The notes under the pieces are model-generated. The model saw only the letters and a program-made list of their open reading frames with translations, had not been told where the DNA came from and did not search any database. A program made the position numbers and the translations under genes. A DNA stretch of 62,635 bases from Treponema sp. GTDB lineage: Bacteria > Spirochaetota > Spirochaetia > Treponematales > Treponemataceae. Positions 17,764-28,900 of the stretch are shown here, one piece after another. Where the stretch lies: assembly GCA_016296655.1 (NCBI GenBank), contig JAEDIW010000011.1, forward strand, positions 1 to 62,635. Reading direction: 5' to 3'. Each line of letters begins with the position of its first letter. Positions within the stretch are counted from its first letter, which is position 1.

Positions 17764-18486
17764 TTATTTTATGCTTCTTAATATTCCCACCTTGTCATAA
17801 TTTCCACCTGGGGCTTTTATAAAAAATATTCTTACATAGCCACCATATACCCATCCATAGTTTTCAGCATCAATCTTTACTTTATACCATGGATTTTTTC
17901 CAGAGTCTATTTCATCCCAATTTTCACTTTCTTCATATAAAGTAACTTCTGAACGCTTTTTAAGCATACCAATTTTTTTACCGCTTAATGAAGGTTTATC
18001 ACGAATATTAAGATTATCAATAATAATCGCCTGACATCTTGCAGGATACAGACGAGAATCATCATACTGAATATTAATAGATTTCCGGGTTCGAGTTGCT
18101 TCTAAAATTTTTTCTTTTTCTATAGAAACTTTATAACATCTAGGAAATATCCATTTTCTATTCAAAAATATTTCCTCTCCTTCTGGTATCTTCACATCTT
18201 CCTCATCGTCATCTTCTGGGAAAAAAAATGATCTAAGAAAGAATATTTCCAGAGTATTGTTTTCCTCTTTTGCTTCATAAAACTCATTGTATATATATTC
18301 ACTGGCATAATAAACTTCTATTAAACCATTTTCTATGCATATCGTACCGTAATAATCATTAGATTTATTCACTACATTAAATGCACAATTCACTTCTTTC
18401 AACCAATCTTCTGCATAAATTTTCTGAGTAATTCCTATGAAATTAACAAAAACCAAAATGTATAAAATCAGCAAGCGTTTCCACAT
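17764..18486 (-). CDS. Secreted SH3-domain protein
   Basis: 240 residues. Signal peptide of about 25 residues ending near YAED, an acidic middle region (PEDDDEEDVKIPEGEE), and a C-terminal bacterial SH3 domain: LNIRDKPSLSGKKIGMLKKR and later WYKVKIDAENYGWVYGGYVR. Such domains often bind cell-wall peptides. The ATG lies 3 bp after the stop of an M23 peptidase relic (18490-18592), which mirrors the present giant M23 gene and its own secreted neighbour. It may have been the cognate partner of the lost M23 effector. Confidence 0.72.
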   Translation of the reverse strand: MWKRLLILYILVFVNFIGITQKIYAEDWLKEVNCAFNVVNKSNDYYGTICIENGLIEVYYASEYIYNEFYEAKEENNTLEIFFLRSFFFPEDDDEEDVKIPEGEEIFLNRKWIFPRCYKVSIEKEKILEATRTRKSINIQYDDSRLYPARCQAIIIDNLNIRDKPSLSGKKIGMLKKRSEVTLYEESENWDEIDSGKNPWYKVKIDAENYGWVYGGYVRIFFIKAPGGNYDKVGILRSIK

Positions 18487-18489
18487 ATT

Positions 18490-18592
18490 TTATCTTCTCC
18501 GTGTATATTCAAGATGTAAATGAGGCCTAGTTGATAACCCTATAGGTCCGTCAACACCAATATTTCCAATCTGATAATTTACTGGAATTTCA
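18490..18592 (-). pseudogene. Relic C-terminal tail of an M23 endopeptidase
   Basis: Read on the minus strand, the frame starting just after the 477-bp duplicated block encodes VEIPVNYQIGNIGVDG and then PIGLSTRPHLHLEYTRRR before a TAA. STRPHLHLEY is the second zinc motif of M23 peptidases (usual STGPHLHFE). It is out of frame with the block before it, so only the end of the domain remains. It fits a former alternative C terminus of a giant protein. Confidence 0.7.
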
Positions 18593-19130
18593 ACTGGAAA
18601 GACTTCCTGATGCCTTTATCTTAGACATTCCTGCCGTAACGAGAGTTTCCATTGTTGAAACTGCCATTTTCTTTCCAAGTGCATTTCCTGCTTCCCAGGC
18701 TGTCTTGTACCCGCCTGCATAGTCAAGTCCTGCAAATATTAATTCCGTCTGGGCTTCAATCAACAGTGCTGCTGCACTACCGACTACAGGAACTGCAGCA
18801 CTTACGACCGAACATGCAACATCTGTTGCTATCTGTGCAACACTGCGCATACTTGGAGCGCCGCTACCGGACCATAGTTTTTTGTCCCATGCCGGCAGGG
18901 CGAGAGCTGCCCAGCCTTCTGCTTCTTCTGCCTGATTTTCGTTGTAGTCAAGCAAAATAAGACCTATCTGGCCGCTGCCATATTTTGTTCGAACAGCTGC
19001 ACGGCTTATTTTTCCTCCGTTGGTTCCGTCTGCTGCTTCCCCAATGTGTTCCCCAAGTTCTCCGCTGCCATCTCCGCCCAGAGTTTTTACGGTTTTATTA
19101 TACTCCCTTCGTACATTCAGTATAATTTAT
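18593..19130 (-). pseudogene. Partial copy of the giant gene (477-bp near-identical block)
   Basis: 18593-19069 matches 22065-22541 of the giant gene with a single visible difference (Lys-Ala-Ser-Gly for Lys-Thr-Ser-Gly). Beyond 19069 the similarity drops but continues (EYNKTVKTLGG against VYNESIKSLGG), so the source was a diverged paralogue, with the core kept alike by gene conversion or recent copying. An in-frame TAA near 19130 closes it upstream and no start is present; at the other end the frame stops at SGSLSS. It is not an independent gene. Confidence 0.8.
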
Positions 19131-19140
19131 CAAATATGCT

Positions 19141-19917
19141 TTACAATTCTGAATTATCGTATTGAAACCTAAGTGTAAAGTCTGGATTGTTTTTCTTTAT
19201 TATGGGAAGGTTTTTATCAAACCATTCTTTATTCAGGTCATAAGCACACTGATATTTTTTTAGACCACCTATGGAATTTTTATCACCACCATCAATATAA
19301 AGGTTTCTGATTTTACAATTTAAGAGCGCAGAAAAATCCTTTATATTGTTGCTTTCGAAAATATAAACATCCACAGGACCTGGAATTGTGTCTATATTTT
19401 TTAACGTAGTCAATTTATTACAGTTCCTAAGGTCAAGCTTTCTAAGGTTAGTCATTTTCTCCATATTCGGCAGCGACTCTAATTCAAATGACCACTGCAG
19501 AACAAGCTCCTTTACAAATTGATTTTTGCCAATAGGTGAAAGGTCGGTAATTTTATTATTAGTAAGTTCCAGTCTGTTTACTTTCAAATTAGCTAGTCCT
19601 GTTACATCAACAAGATAACCCTTTGAATTTGATGAAATCTGTAATCTATGAACATTAGTAAAACTAGATAAGTCAGGAATATGAGTTGCATTATCAATTA
19701 CAATCAAGTTGATTTTTTCTTTTAACTCAGTTGAAAGTTCATCTATATGTTCCAGCAAGCTTGAGTTTCCACTAATACAAAATTTCCCCCAGTACTTACC
19801 TTCATAATTATTAGAATAAGTTTCCAATTCTTTTAGCAGAACAGAAGCATCCTTAGGATTTGCATACAAAAATGCACTCAAAAGAAAACCTAAAAAACAA
19901 TAAAATACTTTTCTCAT
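19141..19917 (-). CDS. Secreted leucine-rich-repeat protein, possible partner of the giant M23 protein
   Basis: 258 residues. Signal peptide MRKVFYCFLGFLLSAFLYA, then a helical part and about five leucine-rich repeats (for example NLKVNRLELTNNKITDLSPI and NLRKLDLRNCNKLTTL) over residues ~80-215. The ATG lies 2 bp after the stop of the 3192-residue M23 protein and its ribosome site would sit inside that gene, so expression should be coupled. Export to the periplasm, where the M23 domain would act, makes an immunity or chaperone role plausible. No catalytic motif is visible. Confidence 0.75.
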   Translation of the reverse strand: MRKVFYCFLGFLLSAFLYANPKDASVLLKELETYSNNYEGKYWGKFCISGNSSLLEHIDELSTELKEKINLIVIDNATHIPDLSSFTNVHRLQISSNSKGYLVDVTGLANLKVNRLELTNNKITDLSPIGKNQFVKELVLQWSFELESLPNMEKMTNLRKLDLRNCNKLTTLKNIDTIPGPVDVYIFESNNIKDFSALLNCKIRNLYIDGGDKNSIGGLKKYQCAYDLNKEWFDKNLPIIKKNNPDFTLRFQYDNSEL

Positions 19918-19919
19918 TT

Positions 19920-22900
19920 TTAATAACCTAACCTCTTGATATAATTGTTTATATTGTAAAAATAATTGCTATATGAACTACCTGTTGTGTAGTTATTTTT
20001 CGTTTCTGTCCCCTGATCAACAACATAGGACTTTGTGGAGGGTGCTCCAATATAATTCAAAAAATAGTTTCTTCTGGAATCATATAGATTCCATTTTGAC
20101 GAACTTTCTGGGGCATTCATATTTCCCATCATCTGGTAATGCAAATGAGTTCCATCACCTCCTGAAGTTGAATATACTTTTCCTGTATTTCCCATGGTTC
20201 CAACTTTTGAACCTGCAGAAATAACATCTCCAGTATTTAATTCTTCTTGAAATTTATCCATATGCATATATTGACCACTCACTCCTGTAGAATAGAATGA
20301 GTCCTCAAAATTGAATCCGTATTCAATGATTATAGAATTTCCTGCAGAGTCACTTGTATATACATTGCTAACCCTGCCGCTAAAGTTGGCAAACATATCG
20401 ATTCCTTTTCTTCCAGTGATATCAACACCGCGATGCTGCCCGCCAGTGTAATATTCGTCCAGTTGATAATCTGCAGTCTTTGTAACATTTTCTTTATCTT
20501 TAGGAGAAAAGAAATCATTGTCTACATAAAATTCATTCTTGGCAGAATAAAATTCTGTTAGTCTATTCAAATAACCACTGTCCTTATATTTTGCGACCAC
20601 TGATGCTATAGAAGTATTTCCTCCAATCATACTGTTTGTTGTTTTATCAAAATAATTCATAAATACTGCTGTCGCAATCGAATCACCTGCATACCCCATT
20701 ACAAGATTCATATCCAATGCTTTTCCATCAAGATTCCAGCTGGTATTTTGAATTCCCATTTTATCTGGGTCTTTATAATAATAGCTTATGCCAGATTCAC
20801 TCATTATATGATTTGAAATAATTTTCTCTAATATACTGAAATCATCATACTTCTTTCCAGGATTTTTATAGCTTCCGTCTGCCTGTTTTGCAAATAAAAT
20901 ATTCAATAAGCCTGTTTCCTGACCTTCAGCACCAATTTTTCTTCCATCTTTATCTCTTATAAAATTTCCATTTTCATCTCTTAACCAGCCAGAGTTATCC
21001 TGAACAAGAGTTCCATCGTTCATCATCCTCCAGTAATCCTTACTTGAGTCATACATGGTTTCAGTTACATTGCCTAAAAGAGATGTCATTCCGTTATTGT
21101 ATAAAAGACCTTCCAGAGCTACCTGGTCTGAAAGTTTTACGTTATCATTCAGCATTCTTCCAGCTATTCCTGCATGAGCTATAACAGCCCTCTGTGTTTC
21201 AAGTTTCTGACTGTATGTACCGCTCACGATTCCGTCCCTGTATGATTCGTGACCAAGCTGGATGGCATTTATGTATTTATTGCCTGTGTCTTTCATTTCA
21301 ATAAGGCGGCCTTTACCGATACTTGTCGTCTGCGCAGTAAAACCTTTTTCACTGCCTTCACCACTGACAAATTCAAGCATATCCTTTCCTTTTCCAAGCC
21401 GAGCTGATGCATTTTCCTGTGTCCAGTCTCCGTAGATATAATTCATGGTAACGGCATCGCCTTTATCTTTACCATATTTTTCTGTATACCTGGCTAGAGC
21501 CGTTCTGTCTGTCATGCGCTTTGCAAGACTGTAGACGTTGCCACCTATATCAATTCCTCCAGTACCCAATTTTCCGCTTACTCCTCCTGTTCCTATGTTC
21601 ACTTCAAAGATTCCTACTCCATTCAATGACTGCGAAAGTCCGCCTAAACTGCTCTGCCCTGTACTGTTGTTTCTGGCTATCAATACACCGGCTAAGTCAG
21701 CCATGGCTCCAAGATTTGCAACATTAAAGCTAAGTCCTCCCATCTTGTCGTATGCAGAATAAAATCCTCCACCATTTGCAAATGAATCCAAAGCGTACAT
21801 TCCGAATTCTGCACTCTTAGAACCCAGACTGCATCCTAAATTTACGGCACCTCCATAAAACTTTCGCGCTTCAGCATCAAGCCTTGAACCTGAAAGAAAA
21901 TTCAGGGCACTGCCGGCAGCTGATGCAGCTACTCCACTCCATGTTGATGCACTTCCCATGCTTCTTAAGAAAGCATTCGTGTCAAACCCACTGCCATAAC
22001 TGTAATTCTCTATGGCTTTTCCACCTGCGGTTGTCACGGCTGTACCGCCTGCTGAAACAATCGTACTGGAAAGACTTCCTGATGTCTTTATCTTAGACAT
22101 TCCTGCCGTAACGAGAGTTTCCATTGTTGAAACTGCCATTTTCTTTCCAAGTGCATTTCCTGCTTCCCAGGCTGTCTTGTACCCGCCTGCATAGTCAAGT
22201 CCTGCAAATATTAATTCCGTCTGGGCTTCAATCAACAGTGCTGCTGCACTACCGACTACAGGAACTGCAGCACTTACGACCGAACATGCAACATCTGTTG
22301 CTATCTGTGCAACACTGCGCATACTTGGAGCGCCGCTACCGGACCATAGTTTTTTGTCCCATGCCGGCAGGGCGAGAGCTGCCCAGCCTTCTGCTTCTTC
22401 TGCCTGATTTTCGTTGTAGTCAAGCAAAATAAGACCTATCTGGCCGCTGCCATATTTTGTTCGAACAGCTGCACGGCTTATTTTTCCTCCGTTGGTTCCG
22501 TCTGCTGCTTCCCCAATGTGTTCCCCAAGTTCTCCGCTGCCTCTGCCTCCAAGACTTTTTATGCTTTCATTATAAACTAAGCGTTCTGAATCCGTAAAGA
22601 CTGAATACGTATTTTCTTTAATTTTTCTTAAAATTTTATCATTTTCTAGAGTTCCCTCTGTTGTCTGCTGACTGTCCTGCTTTCCAAATATCCTTTCGCC
22701 CCATTCAAGAATCCTGTTCCATGCATTTTCTACTGCCTGCATTATCTGGGTTGCTCCAAGATGAGATGTTTCTGATACATTCAGTTCGATTTCCGGCTCT
22801 GTTGTCCTGAAATCCTCATACATCCTTATACGCTGTGTCCTTGTCGATACATTAAAAAGGCTTGCATCTTTTACGACGCTACGGCTTATTCCTTTCTGGC

Positions 22901-25900
22901 TCCATTTATATCCTGCATTCAGTACCAGCTCCTTTTCCCATTCTTTCATACCTTCATTTGCAAGCTCTATGCGTTCCTTATAGCCTTTTACGGCTTCTTC
23001 CAGAACCTGATGCGCCTGATAAAGAGCTAGCCTTGCTGAACTTTCTTCCTGCTGCTGCCGGATTGAAAGCATCGTAAGTTCTGCTTCTGCATGAATGAGA
23101 GAGCTATCTCCTGAATATAGGGTATAGCTGTACAAAGGAACAGATTTTTCCGTGCTTCTCTCTTCTAGCGCTGAAATTCTGCCAGCCATTGAGGTAAACT
23201 CAGCACTTGAAAGCATTTTTTCAAGGATTTCCCGGACATTTACGGTCTCAAGTTCTGACTGCGCAAGACTCTGCATTTTTTGCCTTGCTTTTTCTATGCT
23301 TTCATCGCCTTTCATTCCTACAAGACTCATACTCTGAATACCTGCATCTGAAGAAACATTCATATAGCTTTCATTTATCCAATCCTGTTTGGAACAAAGG
23401 AAAGATTCATAATTTTCTGTCCATTGTTCAGTCACTTCATTGTATTCTTTAAAAAAACTTCTTTTCCATGTATTCCATGAAGCCCTCATTCGTTTTTCAG
23501 CCTTATCCCATTCCGACTCTGCCGTCATGGCTGTTTCCTTTATCAGATTAACGATTCTGTTTTTTTCTGCCATAAGTCTTGAAAAACTCGAATTCAGTTC
23601 ATTTTCATAAACTTCAGCAAGGGCTGCATTTTTTGCCTGTTCCGCAGAGTTTATCATTTGAATGTACGACTGTATTGCAGATGAGTAATATTCTTCTGTC
23701 TGTCGGTTTGCATCTACAAAATGGTTCTGCAAATTTTCAGGATCTGCATAATCCCTATAATGGCTCAGCAATTCTTTATAGAACAATTCTGTATTTACAC
23801 TTCCAGCACCCCAAATTTTTCTGGCCTCATCATAAAGCTGTTTTTCGATTATCTGTCTGTCATCTGTAAGTCCTAAAAAAATTTCATCATACATTTGAGA
23901 GGCTTTTCTGCGCTCTTCAATACTGAGCTTTTTATCAGATGCTTTTAGGGCTAGAGACTTCAGTCTGTCTGCATTTTCACTGTCAATTTCTGTCATTTCG
24001 CTTACGGATGTCTGATAAGCTTCCCCCTGTTTTTTCTGCATTTCTTTTGCCTGAGTATATGTCTTGCAGGCATCATAAAATGCAGTTTCCTTCTGCGAAA
24101 GGCAGACCTGATTCACTGCTTTTAGCATTTCAACTATGTCCGTAAATGAATTCTGACTGACCCTGCCGGTAAGCTCTGCTACATAGTTTTGAATGCCTGT
24201 ATCTGAAAAAGCTACTGCATCCTTTATTTTCCCTGCCAGAATTTTTGCATCAACTGCGGTTTGAGGTTTTGTTTTTGATGAAAATAAAGCCAGATTCAGT
24301 TTTTCTGTCATTGATTTTTTTGAATTTTCTGCAGCTTTTGCTCTTTTCAGCTTCTCTGACATTGAGTTGTAATATTGCTTTTTCAACGCGCGCTGTCCGA
24401 TTTTCAGGTCATAGGCCTTATCCTCTGCTGATGCTGCAGCCCAGCCTTTTGAAGTTCTTACAGTCCATCTCCAGAATCTGGAACGGCGGATAAAGGTGTT
24501 TGAATCTTTTATGTCATCCATTTTGTCTTCAAGCTTGTCAAGCGCACGTTCCTTTAGGATGGTTTTCTGATATTTTTCTATCTTTTCACTGAAATCACTG
24601 TCTGAGGCATAAGCATATAAAATGCACTTTGCTATATCACTTTCCAGGCCTGCTGCCATGGCTGAATTATAATTTTGTTCAAGTATTTCCTCTCTATAAT
24701 TTCTATAGCGGCCTTCAGCATTTATTCCATGTGGATTTCCAATTCCTGTAAGATATTCTCCACTCTCTTCCAGAGGATTTGGCTTAAGCATTCCGTTTTT
24801 TGCAAGGACACACATGGCTGCAAGCGCTATATTTTCAAATCTGCTGCTGTTTGAAACTATGCTGCTATACCATCTGTAAAGCTCATCTTCTGCACAACTG
24901 TATTCTTCATCCATGTTTACTGAATTTTTTACTGTTACTCTCTTTTCCGTAAGGTATTCTTTCTGTAATGTGCTGTTGTCCTGTACATCGCTGCTTTTCC
25001 TGAGCCTGATAACAAAGTTTTCCTCCTGATTCTTTTCAACGAAAACCAGTGAGTTTTCTTTTTCAAAAAATGTGCCTTTGACAACGGCCAGACGCTTTGA
25101 CTGGGCTTCGCTTTCTGCCTGACTTACCTGCTCTTTCAGCTGGTTCAAAGTAACTGTAGCTTCAAATGATAGAACCTGGCTTTTATAATACATGGTGTCT
25201 GCATCGATATAAGATTGAAGTTTTTTTTCAATATTTTGTGAATTTGCCACTTTATCTGATACCGCCGCCTGCCTTTCTGCAAGAATCTTTTTAAGGGCAT
25301 TCAGAGATGCACTAGCTCTGTCAAATGCATAAGATGCACGGGTAAGTCTCTCTTTTGGTGTTTCATAGGCATACTCCCCGGCTTTTCCAAGATTTTCAAG
25401 GTATACGCTCGATGCCCAATCATAAATTTCCTGTGCCTTGCGTCTGGCAAGGCGTTTTTCTTCCAATGCATTGTAAATTCTGCCTGTCTGTTCAATTCTT
25501 GCGTTGTATTCCCGACATTCATCCTGAACTTTTTGTGCAGCTTTCAAATACTCTCCCTGAAATGCAGCAGCTTTTTCATGTGCAAGGTTCAATTCCTCCT
25601 GTAGTCTTGAAATGTATGCCAGATTTCCGGCATTGGAAAACTGTATATACTGTATGGAAAGCGATGTCAGTCGGGAATAAAGTTCATCGATATTGTTCAA
25701 AAGCTGCTTATAGTCCTCGCTGCTGCATGACTCTTGCTCTTCCATAGATTCTACAGATTCCTGCATTGCGCAATCTTCTGCTTCTCTGCTGAAACTAGCA
25801 AAAAGCAATTCTTTCTGAACTCTTGTCTTTTCATCGGCAAACTTTATGATTTTATCCTGCATCGCAGAAAGTGTTTTCTCCATATAATCTCTGTCACTTT

Positions 25901-28900
25901 CTCCAAGATTTTCATCCCTGCAGAAACCTGACTGTATCAGCTGGGAATACCATTGCTCTCCATAATAACTGGACAGGCTTTTTATTTTTGAAAGCAGCGT
26001 CAGCTCAAGGCTCAGCCTAAGCATTTTTACCATGTCTGCTTCTGGAATCTCATGCTTTTCTTTCAGGATACCTGAAGAATTTTCATCTTTGTTCAGGCTG
26101 TCCATGCTTTCGCAAAGCTTTTCATACTGCATGCACGATTCTGCATAGCGTTCATTTACATCCTGCATGAATTTTTCCTTATCTGACCGGGATGAAAATA
26201 TACTATACAGGCTTGATGACTCAAAAAATGATTCTATATATCTGTCACTCATTTCCATAAAACTGGAAGACATTTTAATTGAAAGCTTTTTTATGCAAAG
26301 CGCATATTCAACTGTACTGCTGCACAACTCAGCCAAATTCTTTCCTGACTTTAATGCATTTTCATTTGCCTCCGTAAAGTTTTTTATCTTGGTAAGAAGA
26401 TTGAGATCTTTTTCTGTAATATATTCATAATTATATGCAAGAGCTTCCTCCTCATAGCCTGCTTTTTCTCTTTCAAAGCGTCCGACAAGTTCTTCATAAA
26501 ATTCCTGAAATTCTGTTTTTTCTGTTTTTTCAGCTTCTCCCACGCATGCATATTCTTCGCCTTTGATTTCTCTTTCTCCTGCACAAATCTTATCACTTTC
26601 ACTCACTTGCTGCTGTTTTTTATATTCTGCAAAATCTGCTGGAAGCTGCTCTGCATAAAATTCCTGTTTTCCTTTTTCGGTAATTTCTTTTTTTATTTTG
26701 GCAACTGATTTCAGGTATTTTATGTACACCCCGATGCATTCAAGATTCTGCTGCCATTCACCACTATTTTCGCCTCCTGATGCATAAAGAGCATCCTGTT
26801 TTTCTCCAAGCTCCACCAGCACTGCATCGCATCCATTCTCTCTAAATTTTTCACTGGCTTTTCCGCTGCTCACATCAGCTTTTTCTATTTCTTCTAGAAG
26901 CTGAATTTCAGAATCAAGACTGTTAATGTATTCTGCCCTGTCTGCAGCAAAATTCTTCCGAGATGTTTCAAAAATCTCTTTTGCCTGTGCCTGAAAAATG
27001 GATTTTTCTGCCTGCTCTTTTTCAGACAGTTTTTCTGCATAGCTTTTTACAAGCGCCATCAGCTGTAGGACTGTATTTTCCTGGCTTAACCCTGCAGAAA
27101 CTGCAAGGGCTGCATCATACTTTTCCTTTGCTTCCTTTACCTGCTGTTCAGCATTTTTCAGGTTCTCAAGCGAAGAATTCATCTCATTTTCACTTTTTTT
27201 TATCTTCAGGGCGTATTCTGTAAGCTTTTCTGTCTGAGCCTCATAGTCCTGCCTGGCTTTTTCATATTTTTCCTGTGTTTCTTTCAACTTTGCTTCTGTC
27301 GTTTCTGCACTTTCCCGGCTCCACAGACTATTTTCTGCATATTCATTTACTGCTTCGGCTATTTCCTTTTCTTCCTGCCGTGCCTTTACGATGCATTCTG
27401 CCTTTGCTATTTCAATTTCAAGCTCATCATAGAAATCGTCCCTGCCTATCCTAGCTGTTTCTGCCAGACTGTAAAGGGATTCCTGCGCCTGCTCGCCTAG
27501 TTTTTTACTTTTAAGACACGTTGAAAGCCATGTTTCAAGTTCCCTGCAGCTGTTTAAGTCTTCAACTGTAATGCAGGCATCTGTTGTTATGACTTTTTTT
27601 TCACTTAAATCTTTCAGGTATGTCTCTATTTCTGCATATTCCCCATTTGCCAGGTGTTTTTCAAGAATTTCTGCACTATTGTGAAATTCTTCCAAATAAT
27701 GATATCTCTGCCTGTTTGACAGCAGATTCGAAACTGCATCTTCCAGTTCCTGAACTTCGCTATTGTAGCACTCATAGTCAAAAGTGTAATTTCCATCGCT
27801 TGTTTCATATTCACAGTTTCTGTATATCTTATCTTCTATTTTTTCTACTATTTTACGCACATCTGCTTCTGAAGTTTCAAAGCTGATTCGATATTTTGAA
27901 GGAACCCTTGTTTCTTCGCCATAAAAGTCATATTCACTTTCAAAAATGTAGCTTGGAATGAACGAATTTATTGTGTTGACTTGCTTTTCTGCAGCGTTTT
28001 TTGCATTCAGAACACCCTGTTTATAAATTTTCACAGCTTTTTGAATGAGCCTGTTCTGAAACCCTGCAAGTTCTACTGAAATTTTTTGAATTTTTGATTC
28101 ATCAAGGCTTTTTACGTCAAAGCTTTTCAAGCCTGTATTTTTGTCTGCGGCAAGTATTGAATCAAGTTCCTCTGGAGTTTTTTCGTTCCAGAATTCATAA
28201 ATCCCCCTGTATCGGCTGCTCCACAGTCCGCCCCAGCTTTCTATGCCCTGTCTGGATGTTACGGTAAGCGCCCTAGTTTTCTCATAGACTTCGCTCTGCA
28301 TCTGGCATACCCGTTCATTTTTTTCCAAAGTTTCATCAAGGCTTTTTTTATATGCTGCCAGATTGTTTTTTATTTCTTCAAGATACACGCATCTCTGCTG
28401 TTCAAGATTTTTTTCAGCACATAAAAGTTTTTCTCCTATTGTTTTTTCCCATTCCTGCCGCTTGTCTTTCAGTTCCTGGTATGCTTTTTTCCAGGATTCT
28501 TCACTTTCTGCAAAACTCTGCCGTGCCTGATTTTCCCAGACCGTTCGCTGTTCAAGTAATTCAACTTCTGCATTTTCCCATAGCGCAATCCCCCTCTCAA
28601 ATTCTGCCTTAAACTTTTCTATCCATGAACTTTTTATTACTGATTCATCAGAGTTTTCGCTGAAGCCTAAAGATTCTGTTTCAAGACTGGCAAACAGTTT
28701 TTCCATCTGCTCTTTTGTCTGAGCCTGTACCTGTGATGCCAGTTCCTGTACCGTATTTTCTGCGGAACGGAATGCTGCTTCATTTTTTACAGAATTCTGG
28801 TCGTATACCAGATGCATCATAAGGCTTCGCCCTTCTTTTAAGGCTATGGCATTGCCTTCTGTTTCTATTGCCTGCACAAACTGATTTTTCTGTTCACCTG

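Noticed and set aside
18590..18955. Independent 121-residue gene
   Set aside because: It is part of the 477-bp copy of the giant gene; its first codon is an internal Leu codon and its frame is open upstream without a start.
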